64,000 nucleotides of DNA from JAIVGV01 sp032229975 (GTDB taxonomy: Bacteria; Acidobacteriota; Blastocatellia; Pyrinomonadales; Pyrinomonadaceae): positions 8,583-72,582 of the forward strand of contig JAVXVG010000048.1 of the NCBI GenBank assembly GCA_032229975.1, written 5' to 3'. Below are positions 1 to 8,034 of the stretch, one piece after another. The notes below the pieces were generated by a model. The model saw only the letters and a program-made list of their open reading frames with translations, was not told the origin of the DNA and ran no database searches. The translations under genes were made by a program, and so were the position numbers. The stretch's first letter is position 1, and each line of letters opens with the position of its first letter.

Positions 1-1167
1 CATCGCGCCCTGCTGAAAGTCTTGCAGGCGCGCGACGAGCGGCGCGAGGGGCTTACCACCGCCACGCTCGGCGCGCTTGATAAGCTCTGAGAGCGTCCAC
101 AACTCCTCGCGCAAGCGCAAAGAGTTTTGCAGCTTCGTGAGCTGGGTGTCGAAGACGGTCGCGGCGTCGAGACTTGGATCGAGGGCCTGCGCGAGCGTGA
201 TGATGGTCTGCTGGAAGCAGTCACGGAGCAGACCATGCGCGTTCTCAACCCGCGTGTAGATCGCGGGCGCGAGATGCGATGAGGCGAGTCCGACTAGCTC
301 GCGGCTGAAGACCTTGTTCAACTCCATCCTGACAGCATAGCCCGCACTATCGTACAACTCGTAAAGCTCACCTCCGCTTTCGGCTGCGCGCCGCGCCATC
401 CCTTCAAGGAGCGAGGCGGCGGCGCGCGCCGTCGCACTGACGTGCGCGAAGATGGGGAGCGTCAGCTTGATCGGTCGATCTTTTGCGAGCAACTCACCCA
501 CGAAACTCAGTTGCTCAAGACACTGTGCGAACAAGGACAGGGTGACCGAGACCTCACCCGCGCCGGCGCGCGCGGCGGTTGAATCGCACGCCTCTTTAAT
601 TCGCGAGAGGAGACGTGGCAACGGGCCCTCCGGCTGCGCAACGCAGGAGAGCCGCGATGAGTCGAACCTCTCAAGCACGCGGATCGCCGCATCGTACAGG
701 CCCATCCACGAGACGAACTCGACTTTACTAGACCGTGTTAGTGCGTTGCAGTAGAGATAGAGTTCACACAGGCCCTCCCACATGGGCGCAGACGCGTGCA
801 TCTGATGGCGACTGAGCGGTGCATCAACGATGCCGACCTTGGCGTCTCCAAGCGTGAAGCGATCATCCACTGACAGCGACGGGGCGGGCTCACGAATTTC
901 GAGCAGGCACAAGTGTAGGCAGCGACGAAGCGCCTGTTGCACAATTCGCGTCTCCGGCGCGTAGTCTCTCGCGAAGTATTTCTCCCTGTCGCCGTCGCAT
1001 AGCGGGTGGTTCTTCAAATCGAAGTAGCTCGGCAGCGCCGCGAGCCAGACGACTAGCTCGTGCGCGGCTGCGTGTTGTGACGCGACCTCGCTGTCGCCCG
1101 TAGTCTGATGAGACAGAGACTGGCAGGGGTTGACGGCAAGTGTGGAAGTAAGAAGGTTAAAGCTCAT
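1..1167 (-). CDS. Unrecognised protein, C-terminus cut by the left edge
   Basis: A frame of 389 codons opens with ATG at 1167 and has no stop before base 1, so the C-terminus lies outside the window. The translation begins MSFNLLTSTLAVNPCQ and is largely helical in character, with many Leu, Ala and Glu. It has no signal peptide, membrane segment or catalytic motif that I recognise. Codon use resembles the neighbours, and the frame stays open at high G+C where the competing frames break into short pieces. It is transcribed divergently from rdgB across about 150 bases. The function is unknown. Coding status is well supported by frame length; identity is not. Confidence 0.75.
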   Translation of the reverse strand, partial: MSFNLLTSTLAVNPCQSLSHQTTGDSEVASQHAAAHELVVWLAALPSYFDLKNHPLCDGDREKYFARDYAPETRIVQQALRRCLHLCLLEIREPAPSLSVDDRFTLGDAKVGIVDAPLSRHQMHASAPMWEGLCELYLYCNALTRSSKVEFVSWMGLYDAAIRVLERFDSSRLSCVAQPEGPLPRLLSRIKEACDSTAARAGAGEVSVTLSLFAQCLEQLSFVGELLAKDRPIKLTLPIFAHVSATARAAASLLEGMARRAAESGGELYELYDSAGYAVRMELNKVFSRELVGLASSHLAPAIYTRVENAHGLLRDCFQQTIITLAQALDPSLDAATVFDTQLTKLQNSLRLREELWTLSELIKRAERGGGKPLAPLVARLQDFQQGAM

Positions 1168-1316
1168 GATGCACGAATGCGTTTGAGTAATCGGCGCGCG
1201 AGGGCGTTAGCCTGATGTGAGGACGCCCGAATTATTGTTATCATGAAAGCCGACAGCTTGGAAAGAAATTATTATTCGCACGTCGTTAGTCCTTTCGCTG
1301 GCGAGTTAGCTCCGCA

Positions 1317-1943
1317 ATGAACACCGCTCCAGAACTGATCGTCGCGACGACCAACGCAGGCAAGGCGATTGAACTCGCCGAACTGCTGGCAGGCGTCGGC
1401 GTCCGCCTGCGTAGCCTCGCGGAGTTTCCCCACGTTGAGGCGGCTGAAGAGACGGGTCAGACTTTCGATGAGAACGCCGTCATCAAAGCAAACTTCTACG
1501 GTCGCCTCTTCGGCAAGATGACGTTGGCTGATGATTCCGGGTTGGAAGTCGATGGGCTCGGCGGAGCGCCCGGCGTCCACTCGGCACGCTACGCAGGAGA
1601 GGGAGCGAGCGACAAGGTGCGCGTCGCTCGCCTGCTAGATGAGATGTCGCAGAGCGGCGTACAGAATCGCAGCGCGAGGTTTGTATGCGTCGTGGCGATC
1701 TATGAGCCAGCCACGCGTGAGCTTCGACTCTTCCGTGGAATCTGTGAAGGCCGGATAGCTGCGGAGCCATGCGGCGCGAACGGGTTCGGCTATGATCCCA
1801 TCTTTGTTGCAGACGGCTACGAAGAGTCGTTCGCACAACTGCCATCGAGTGTGAAGCAGCAGATCAGCCATCGTGCGCGCGCCCTTGCTGAGGCGAAAAC
1901 ATACCTGCTCCAGCGTTTCGGTGCGGCATCTGCTTCGGAATAA
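1317..1943 (+). CDS. rdgB: Non-canonical purine NTP pyrophosphatase (RdgB/HAM1 family)
   Basis: Hydrolyses dITP, XTP and ITP to the monophosphates and so keeps deaminated purines out of DNA and RNA in the cytosol. The 208-residue length fits the family. The N-terminal nucleotide-binding motif TTNAGK is at residues 11-16 (usually TxNxxK). The signature ADDSGLEVD starts at residue 71 and is followed by GAPGVHSARYAG. GFGYDPIF and the C-terminal SHRARAL are both present. The ATG at 1317 gives the expected short N-terminus before the first beta strand. No strong ribosome-binding site precedes it. A tRNA-Pro gene lies 65 bases downstream in the same direction. The family assignment is firm. Confidence 0.95.
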   Translation: MNTAPELIVATTNAGKAIELAELLAGVGVRLRSLAEFPHVEAAEETGQTFDENAVIKANFYGRLFGKMTLADDSGLEVDGLGGAPGVHSARYAGEGASDKVRVARLLDEMSQSGVQNRSARFVCVVAIYEPATRELRLFRGICEGRIAAEPCGANGFGYDPIFVADGYEESFAQLPSSVKQQISHRARALAEAKTYLLQRFGAASASE

Positions 1944-2008
1944 AATTTTCGCTTGTGGTTCGTGAGTCTGTTAATATCATTTCGCTCGTCTGATACTTCT
2001 AAAGTTTG

Positions 2009-2083
<75 letters not shown>

Positions 2084-2277
2084 TTGCAAGTTAAAGCCTT
2101 CGAGGTTGGCTTGCTGCTCTGGATGGAAAGCATTCAAATCCCTCCCAATCTGAATTAACCTAAAATAATAGCCAAAAAGTCGGTTTTTTTGGAGACATCG
2201 CGCCTGTGGTGTGGTATATGTCCTGCTGCAAGTTTTATCAATTCTTCCCCGTTAGCAGGAGGTAGTCACATATCACC

Positions 2278-2586
2278 ATGGTGACCAAAGCAGCCAAAAA
2301 GCGCATGACACAGTCGGAGGTCTTCAACCACTTCGCCGAAAAGACAGGCTTGAAACGCACGCAGGTCAAGGAAATCTTCGAGGAGCTGGCGAACCTTGCG
2401 GGCAGCGAGGTGAAGAATAACGGCGAGTTCGCACTCCCCGGCTTCGGCAAGATGGTTCTCTCGCAACGCAAAGCCCGCGAGGGGCGCAATCCGCAGACCG
2501 GCGAGACGATCCAAATCCCCGCCAAGACGACCTTGAAATTCCGGCTTGGCAAGGCTATGAAGGACAACGTCGTCCCTAAAAAGTAG
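2278..2586 (+). CDS. HU/IHF-family DNA-binding protein
   Basis: A 102-residue histone-like protein expected to bind and bend DNA as a dimer in the nucleoid. The HU signature is clear: the FALPGFGKM beta turn at about residues 51-59, GRNPQTGETIQIPA from residue 69 (the tip of the DNA-binding arm), and a basic C-terminus. A short Lys-rich N-terminal extension (MVTKAAKKRM) precedes the usual start of the fold. An AGGAGG at 2257-2262 lies 15 bases before the ATG at 2278, a long spacing. An in-frame TAG at 2263 rules out a longer protein. The gene stands alone, followed by about 450 bases without a recognised gene. Confidence 0.93.
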   Translation: MVTKAAKKRMTQSEVFNHFAEKTGLKRTQVKEIFEELANLAGSEVKNNGEFALPGFGKMVLSQRKAREGRNPQTGETIQIPAKTTLKFRLGKAMKDNVVPKK

Positions 2587-3037
2587 GGCGACCGCTCTTC
2601 GCTAAAACTCTTCCGAATTTACGAACGCGCCGGCTGCGAGTGGCGGGACGAATAACCGCGTGTCTCTCGCAGTCGGTTTTGCGTTTCCACCCTTGCCACG
2701 CTCTTTTCCGCCGTTTATATCTCGGCATCTCAACCCGAACCTCGTGAGTTTGCCCTGCCCTGCCCCCAAGCATTATTAAGCAATTAACTTGCAACTGCCG
2801 CACCTGTTTTCCATCGAAAATAAGTCTAGATTTTTCATCCGACTTCGGCTAATATGCTTGTTTTCCTAGCTAGTGATTTTTGGAGCAAGGAAGTAGTAGC
2901 GTAAGTTTCGTGAGGGATTCTTGCGTTTTTTCTGCAAATTACAATCGAAACACACCCAAACCGATGTGTTCGGCATCTAAAGTTGAGCCATCAAAGATGA
3001 GCCGTACTGCAACGGTTTGAAAAGGAGCAAAGGTACT
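2587..3037. other. Intergenic stretch without recognised gene
   Basis: About 450 bases between the HU-like gene and the small unknown gene. It is visibly richer in A+T than the surroundings, especially 2760-2960, with several T runs. I see no frame with coding character, no tRNA and no convincing terminator hairpin. It probably contains the promoter and leader of the downstream gene, but I cannot place -35 and -10 boxes with confidence. Confidence 0.4.
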
Positions 3038-3292
3038 GTGACTTTCAACGTGACGCTGCCGCTGGAAGAGCGGCTGAAACTGATCGACCACATTCAGGCG
3101 CGCCGCTATTCCAAGTTGACAGGTGCGGCGCTCGACATCGCGACGGAAGGTATCTTGCGTCACCTCCGTGCCTGTGATCGCATGGATGTTAACCCGGACG
3201 TAGCCGCCGTGCGTGAGATCATCGACGACGCAATTAACGGTCGCCGAGTCTTCGCAGAGACTGTGACGATGGACGACCGCTACGCCGCCTGA
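3038..3292 (+). CDS. Small protein of unknown function, 84 residues
   Basis: The preferred start is GTG at 3038, because the ribosome-binding site AAAGGAG at 3021-3027 lies about 10 bases upstream. A TTG at 3017 would place that site inside the coding region. The protein begins with a beta-prone stretch (VTFNVTLPLEERLKLID) followed by helices, the general layout of ribbon-helix-helix regulators and of small antitoxin-like proteins. I cannot assign a family from this. The gene stands alone and ends 23 bases before a strong terminator hairpin, which supports its being a real transcription unit. Confidence 0.7.
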   Translation: MTFNVTLPLEERLKLIDHIQARRYSKLTGAALDIATEGILRHLRACDRMDVNPDVAAVREIIDDAINGRRVFAETVTMDDRYAA

Positions 3293-3315
3293 GTTATCGG
3301 CAAATCCAATTTCTC

Positions 3316-3360
3316 AAAGAGAAAGACCGTGGGCTCACTGCTTCGCGGTCTTTCTCTTTT
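3316..3360 (+). terminator. Intrinsic terminator after the small protein gene
   Basis: A perfect 14-bp stem pairs 3316-3329 (AAAGAGAAAGACCG) with 3346-3359, around a 16-base loop. The 3' arm is itself T-rich, so it can act as a terminator for the plus-strand gene. It may also serve the minus-strand Nudix gene, whose 3' end lies 39 bases away. Confidence 0.75.
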
Positions 3361-3398
3361 AATTCTAACTTAGTGCGCGGAAAGATCGGTTCGCCGGA

Positions 3399-3983
3399 TC
3401 ATTCCTTCACTGAAGAGATAGAAGTGACGAAGTAATGAAAGATCGCAAGTAGGCTTACCGAGTCCGTCATCTCTCCCGCGAGAGCCATCCGCAAAGCCTC
3501 TTCGAGGGGCACGCGGCGCACACTCAACTGCTCGCTGCTTTCGGGACTATTCTCTCCCTGCGTGAGCCCCGTGGCGACGAACCAGATCGCTTGCTCATCA
3601 GAGACGGAGTTGGAGAGGTGCGCCTCTCCCATTTTCCGCCAACTCAACGCACGCAATCCTGTCTCCTCCTCCAACTCGCGCCGCGCGGCGTCGAGCGGCT
3701 CCTCACCTTCTGGGCAGCCGCCTTCTGGAATCTCCCACGAGTAACGACCGAGCGGATAGCGATACTGACCGACGAGATAAATATCTCCGCCTTCGATGGC
3801 GAGCACGCCGACCGCTCTGTTCTTGTAATGCACCACGCCATAAATGCCGGGCTCGCCGTTGGGATGCACCACCGCATCTTCCCTCAAGCTGATCCACGGA
3901 TTGTGATAGACAACTCGCGTTGACAAAACTTTCCACGGGTTCGTGTTTTCGGAAATATTTTCCGACCGATCTTCATTCCTCAT
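3399..3983 (-). CDS. Nudix hydrolase, ADP-ribose pyrophosphatase-like
   Basis: A 194-residue protein expected to hydrolyse a nucleoside-diphosphate-linked substrate such as ADP-ribose or a nucleotide sugar, using Mg2+ in the cytosol. The Nudix box GX5EX7REUXEEXGU is complete at residues 88-110, with the core RELEEETGL. The upstream strands and the YRYPLGRYSWEIPEG segment resemble the ADP-ribose pyrophosphatase (NudF/YffH) branch. The frame stays open upstream to 4124, but that extension is the antisense of tRNA-Arg, so the start is placed at the ATG at 3983. An ATG at 4019 also remains possible. A GAGGA lies about 13 bases before 3983. The exact substrate is unknown. Confidence 0.9.
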   Translation of the reverse strand: MRNEDRSENISENTNPWKVLSTRVVYHNPWISLREDAVVHPNGEPGIYGVVHYKNRAVGVLAIEGGDIYLVGQYRYPLGRYSWEIPEGGCPEGEEPLDAARRELEEETGLRALSWRKMGEAHLSNSVSDEQAIWFVATGLTQGENSPESSEQLSVRRVPLEEALRMALAGEMTDSVSLLAIFHYFVTSISSVKE

Positions 3984-4040
3984 GTTCGTTAGCGCGTCCT
4001 CGCGAGCGCATGATAACATTACCCACTTGGACGGGCTCTC

Positions 4041-4114
4041 GCTCCCGTAGCTCAGTTGGATAGAGCAACAGCCTTCTAAGCTGTGGGTCGCTGGTTCGAG
4101 TCCAGCCGGGGGTA
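4041..4114 (+). tRNA. tRNA-Arg (anticodon UCU)
   Basis: The acceptor arm pairs 4041-4047 (GCTCCCG) with 4107-4113, including G-U pairs at the end, and A4114 is the discriminator. The anticodon stem ACAGC/GCTGT encloses CTTCTAA, giving anticodon TCT. The T-arm GCTGG-TTCGAGT-CCAGC is perfect. CCA is not encoded. The gene is divergent from the Nudix gene and lies 110 bases before tRNA-His. Confidence 0.95.
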
Positions 4115-4224
4115 TGTGGATCAAGCTTCGATCTGAAACAGGTCTAGCAGCGACTGATGATGATGATCGTTGCTCACTTGTCAGGCGGCGGAGGCTTCGC
4201 TAGTATAGTTCGCGCATCAGTCAT

Positions 4225-4299
4225 GGCGGCTATAGCTCAGTTGGTTAGAGCGCAAGATTGTGGATCTTGAGGTCGTGGGTTCAAGACCCACTAGCCGCC
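4225..4299 (+). tRNA. tRNA-His (anticodon GUG) with encoded G-1
   Basis: An 8-bp acceptor stem pairs 4225-4232 (GGCGGCTA) with 4292-4299. This gives the extra G-1:C73 pair that is the identity element of bacterial tRNA-His. The anticodon loop TTGTGGA carries GTG. The T-arm GTGGG-TTCAAGA-CCCAC is intact. CCA is not encoded. Confidence 0.96.
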
Positions 4300-4310
4300 C
4301 TCGAAATACG

Positions 4311-4342
4311 ACGGCGACCGGATCAAACGGTCGCCGTTTTTT
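4311..4342 (+). terminator. Intrinsic terminator after tRNA-His
   Basis: A perfect 10-bp stem pairs ACGGCGACCG (4311-4320) with 4328-4337, around the loop GATCAAA, and is followed directly by a T run. It lies 11 bases after tRNA-His and probably ends the tRNA-Arg/tRNA-His unit. Confidence 0.88.
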
Positions 4343-4425
4343 CCATCACTTGAGCTGACAAATTATGAGGCCGACTCGACACTGCGGAGTTCGCATCGTC
4401 GAAGAGATAACCAGCAAAAACTAGA

Positions 4426-5811
4426 TCACCTCTCGACCTCATAGCCTGCGGCGACGTAAGCCGAAGTGCCGCCCTCGACGTTGAAGATTCTGGTGAAACC
4501 GCGCGGCGCGAGCAGGCTCGTCGCAGCACTGGAACGGTAGCCTCCGGCGCAGATGACAGCCAGAGGACGCGAAGGATCGAGACCTTCAAGGTTATTCCCT
4601 CCCAACTCGGCGAGCGACGCTGAGAGCGCACCGGGAACGTGACCGCTTTCATACTCTGAGGGTCGTCGCACGTCGAGGATTTGCAGGCCCTCGCCCGCAT
4701 CGATGCGCCTGTGCAACTCCGCGACAGAGATTTGCGGAACTATCGAAGTTTCGAATCCGGCTTCGTGCCAAGCCTCCATCCCGCCCTCTAAGTATCCCTC
4801 GACCGATTCGAGCCCGACGCGCGCGAGCCTCATTGCCGCCTCGTCAATCTTCCCTTCTCCCTCTGCGACGAGGACGATCTTTCGCGCGTGCTCGATTAAG
4901 CTCCCGGCCCACGACGCAAACTGTCCGCCGAGTCCAACGTTCAACGCGCCGGGTATGTGCGCCGCGCCAAACTCTGCGGCGATGCGCGTATCCAAGACGA
5001 GAGAGGCGAGGCTTTGAAGTTCGCGAACCTGCGCGGCTGCGAGAGCGCGTGGTCGCGACAGCTTATCGAGTGCGGTCGCGCCCGTGCGATTGATCCCTGC
5101 GTCGTGAGAAAAATATGAGGGCGCGGGCGTCAAGTCTGTCGTCATCATGCGAACGAACTCATCCTTCGACATGGGCGCGAGCGCGTAGTTGAGTTTGCGC
5201 TGCTGACCGATGGTCGATGAAGTCTCCTTCGAGATGTTGCGCCCGCACATCGAGCCCGCGCCGTGGGCCGGATAGACCTCGACCGCGTCATCGAGCTTGA
5301 GGAGCTTCGCGTGCAAACTATCGTAGAGCATCGACGACATCGCTTCGGGCGTGTAGCCCCGCGCGCCTGCGAGATCGGGGCGGCCCACGTCGCCGATGAA
5401 GAGTGTGTCGCCGGTCAGAACTTTCTGCGGCTCGTTGGAAAGCTCGTTCTCGATGACGAGGACTGAGACGCTTTCAGGCGTGTGCCCCGGCGTGTCGATG
5501 AAGCGGAGCGTGACCTTGCCGATCTGTATCTCGTCGCCATCCGAGATCGCAAGGTGTGTGAAGGCGGCGTCGGCCTTTCGGCTGATGACGATCTGCGCGC
5601 CTGTGCGCTCGGCGAGTTCGCAGTGGCCGCTGACGAAGTCCGCGTGCAAGTGTGTCTCGACGACGTATTTGATCTTCAGGCCCTGCGCGTCTGCTTCCGC
5701 GATGTACTGCTCAACGTCGCGCTGCGGATCGACGACTGCGGCTTCCGCATCCGATCCGATGAGATAAGAGGCGTGCGCGAGACAGCCGAGGTAGAACTGC
5801 TTGAAGTACAT
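4426..5811 (-). CDS. MBL-fold persulfide dioxygenase-like protein with two rhodanese domains
   Basis: A 461-residue protein. Residues 1 to about 250 form a metallo-beta-lactamase fold of the ETHE1/CstB type: THLHADFVSGH at 53-63, then DTPGHTPES, TGDTLFIGDVGRPDL and VYPAHGAGS. Known relatives oxidise glutathione or CoA persulfide with Fe(II) and O2. Two rhodanese domains follow. The second carries the active loop CAGGYRS. The first has no Cys in the corresponding loop (VLVAEGEGK), so it is probably structural. The architecture matches CstB-like enzymes that couple persulfide oxidation to sulfur transfer. The start is the ATG at 5811, preceded by AAAGGTG. An in-frame ATG at 5853 would overlap the upstream gene. 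The gene lies 41 bases after the VWFA gene and is probably cotranscribed with it. Confidence 0.9.
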   Translation of the reverse strand: MYFKQFYLGCLAHASYLIGSDAEAAVVDPQRDVEQYIAEADAQGLKIKYVVETHLHADFVSGHCELAERTGAQIVISRKADAAFTHLAISDGDEIQIGKVTLRFIDTPGHTPESVSVLVIENELSNEPQKVLTGDTLFIGDVGRPDLAGARGYTPEAMSSMLYDSLHAKLLKLDDAVEVYPAHGAGSMCGRNISKETSSTIGQQRKLNYALAPMSKDEFVRMMTTDLTPAPSYFSHDAGINRTGATALDKLSRPRALAAAQVRELQSLASLVLDTRIAAEFGAAHIPGALNVGLGGQFASWAGSLIEHARKIVLVAEGEGKIDEAAMRLARVGLESVEGYLEGGMEAWHEAGFETSIVPQISVAELHRRIDAGEGLQILDVRRPSEYESGHVPGALSASLAELGGNNLEGLDPSRPLAVICAGGYRSSAATSLLAPRGFTRIFNVEGGTSAYVAAGYEVER

Positions 5812-5852
5812 GGAAACACCTTTTTGCGAGACGAGACGACGCGCGCGGATCA

Positions 5853-6824
5853 CTAACGCTTGTAGCCGGTCGGATAAACCAACTGCGCGCCTTCGAGCGT
5901 CGTCTCCAGCTTGATCTTGTGAAAGCCTTTTGACTCGTGGGTCGAGAGATAAGTGAGCGCGATCTGTTTGTCGAGCGTCGTTGACAGCTCGCGCAGATAA
6001 GGTGTGAAGCTGAGGGGCGCGTTCGTGCCGTGGAAGAAAGCTTTGCCGCCAGTCTCGTCCGACAGACGCGCGAGCGCGCCCTGCGCGTTGTTGACGAGTG
6101 TGGGATTGTGCTCCGTGTTCGCCGTCGGGGTGTAGATCGAATAGACGGCGACGCCGTGTCGCTGCGCTTCGTTGATCGCGCGCTGCAAGTCAGTGCTCTG
6201 CGAGGCGACGGAGTTATCAACGCCACGCGAGATGTCGAGACCATCGGTGACGGCAAGCACAGCACGACGGCCCACGGGCTGCGACTGGTAGCGTTTGATC
6301 CCTTCGATGATGGTCGAGTATGGATTGTAGGGGCCCACGGCCGGCGTACCGCCCGGAATTCTGAGGGCCTTCGCCGCGCGTTCGAGATCGGTGGTGAACT
6401 TCTGCCTGATCTGGACGGAGCCGACGCGCAGGTAGCCGATCATCACGTTCGTCCCTTCGGGCAGGTGGCGTATGAAGTCTGCGAGCGTGGCGATCTCATT
6501 GCCTGCGGGCGACACGAGATCATCTTGGACGAAGACTGAGAGATAGAGCGGCGCGTGCTCCGCTTGGCTGCGCGTCGAGAGAATCTCCTGTCGCTCGCCG
6601 TCTTCGAGCAGCGTCAGACCGAGCGGGCGCAGTTCCTCACTCCCGCGCTCCGGCAAGGGTACGCCGACCGCGACGGGGATCGTGATCGAGCGCACTGTCC
6701 CGCGTCGGCTTCGTCCTTCATCCTTTGCCCTCAGTCCGTCATGTTGGGCCGGCACGGCGGCGCATAGCGAGCCGGCGAGCGCGGCGAGCAGCATTGTCGT
6801 CTTCGCTTGATAACTCAGGCTCAT
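5853..6824 (-). CDS. Secreted VWFA-domain protein (acidobacterial type)
   Basis: A 323-residue protein with an N-terminal signal peptide (hydrophobic core about residues 10-27, likely cut after AVPA). It is followed by a Q/G-rich linker and a von Willebrand factor A-like domain. The domain shows LYLSVFVQDD, a conserved VLAVTDGLD strand, and the VAVYSIYTPT strand typical of the VWFA-related family that is expanded in Acidobacteriota. The canonical MIDAS motif DxSxS is not intact (FVQDD instead), so metal binding is uncertain. The start is the ATG at 6824 with AGGAG six bases upstream. A longer frame reaching 6953 adds an unlikely Arg-rich leader. The molecular role is unknown. It sits between an unknown protein and the MBL/rhodanese gene on the same strand. 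Confidence 0.85.
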   Translation of the reverse strand: MSLSYQAKTTMLLAALAGSLCAAVPAQHDGLRAKDEGRSRRGTVRSITIPVAVGVPLPERGSEELRPLGLTLLEDGERQEILSTRSQAEHAPLYLSVFVQDDLVSPAGNEIATLADFIRHLPEGTNVMIGYLRVGSVQIRQKFTTDLERAAKALRIPGGTPAVGPYNPYSTIIEGIKRYQSQPVGRRAVLAVTDGLDISRGVDNSVASQSTDLQRAINEAQRHGVAVYSIYTPTANTEHNPTLVNNAQGALARLSDETGGKAFFHGTNAPLSFTPYLRELSTTLDKQIALTYLSTHESKGFHKIKLETTLEGAQLVYPTGYKR

Positions 6825-6973
6825 CGAATCTCCTGTCGGCCCGGTCAGTGCACAGATTATAAACCTTCGATGCGCGCGGCGCGATTCGCGACCGTCGCCG
6901 CGCGTGCGAATAGCTTCGACGAGCAGATTGAAACCCGGCCGCGTCGAGTGCAACTTAGAATAACAGTCGCAAC

Positions 6974-7834
6974 TTATTGCGACTCGCGCAAGCGCATCTC
7001 GAAATCGGCGAGACGATAAACGCCTTCGTCGATCTTAACTGCGTAGCCTTCCTTGACGAGCGCGCGGTTGCCGAGTCCGGCATCGGGGCGAGAGAGGCCT
7101 GAGACGCGCGCGAGTTCGCCGCGCAGCGTCACGCCTGCGCCATTGAGGAACGCGCGCGCGATCTCCTTGAGGGCCACCTCTCGGCTCACCTTGCGCTTCA
7201 ACTGTTCGGCGAAGCGACTCTCGGAGAGCGCCCAGACGTATGTGAACCACGGCTCGTAGAGCACGTCCTGCGGGATGACCTTCAGCGTGCGCTGCAATTC
7301 GTCGAGCGCGCGTGTGAGGCGAGCGCGATCCGCGAGCTTCGACTCCGAGCGCAGATCGCAGGTAGCCATCTCCCACTCGCGTCGCAGAACTTTCAAGACG
7401 GCGCGCGCGTCCGTCGAAAGTTTCTCCGCCTCGTCCTTGCGCGCCATGCCCCACAACGCATTGAAGTGCGGTATGAGTCGCGTGGCGACGAATGTCGCGC
7501 GCCCCTTCGCGAGCTTCGCGTAATAGACGCGACCGCGCCGCATCACCTCATCTTTGATCGTCCAAGCCAGACTACTCTCCGGGTCTTTCTGCACGTTGCG
7601 CGGCATATGCGCGTCGCGCCGGCCACAGACCGCGACGTAGAGCGATGCGCCGGGTCTGCGCGCGTCGGTCATCGCAGCGCAGAAGCCTGCCGACTCGATT
7701 AGTCCTTCGGCGTCCGTTGCCGTCTCGATCCGGCCCTCCGGCTCGCGTCGCCACGCGCGGTCGCGGAAGAGTTCTACCTCCTCCGTTAGCGCGTCGCTCA
7801 CATTCTTCTGTCGTCGCAACGCTGGTGTGGACAT
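6974..7834 (-). CDS. Uncharacterised protein with C-terminal winged-helix-like segment
   Basis: A 286-residue protein that I do not assign to a family. It is soluble, without signal peptide or membrane segment. The middle contains a Tyr- and Trp-containing segment (SLAWTIKDEVMRRGRVYYAK). The last 80 residues (ARAFLNGAGVTLRGELARVSGL to the end) read like a winged helix: helix, helix, then a beta hairpin EGYAVKIDEGVYRLADF. This could mean DNA binding, and a distant relation to AlkZ/YcaQ-type winged-helix glycosylases is possible but unproven. It is divergent from the S8 protease gene. It lies 149 bases upstream of the VWFA gene and may head that transcription unit. Confidence 0.75.
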   Translation of the reverse strand: MSTPALRRQKNVSDALTEEVELFRDRAWRREPEGRIETATDAEGLIESAGFCAAMTDARRPGASLYVAVCGRRDAHMPRNVQKDPESSLAWTIKDEVMRRGRVYYAKLAKGRATFVATRLIPHFNALWGMARKDEAEKLSTDARAVLKVLRREWEMATCDLRSESKLADRARLTRALDELQRTLKVIPQDVLYEPWFTYVWALSESRFAEQLKRKVSREVALKEIARAFLNGAGVTLRGELARVSGLSRPDAGLGNRALVKEGYAVKIDEGVYRLADFEMRLRESQ

Positions 7835-8034
7835 CTTCTTACAAAGCCTTATCTCGCTGAATCACGCTGACCGATTGAAGCTCTCACGCTGACCGCGACA
7901 TGACCGACGCGCAACGCGACCCACGACTGAAAGTTAGAGATTTCCAACAAAACTGCGGAACGTCGTGCTGGCACGTTCGTTGCCAAAGAAGCGCGTCGGC
8001 AAGCCACAAGTCTGTGTCCGCCGAATTCTAACAG

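Noticed and set aside
452..754. Plus-strand open frame of 100 codons
   Set aside because: It lies within the longer minus-strand frame that runs to the left edge and has poorer coding character.
3984..4124. N-terminal extension of the Nudix protein
   Set aside because: It would translate the antisense of tRNA-Arg. The Nudix domain is complete from ATG 3983.
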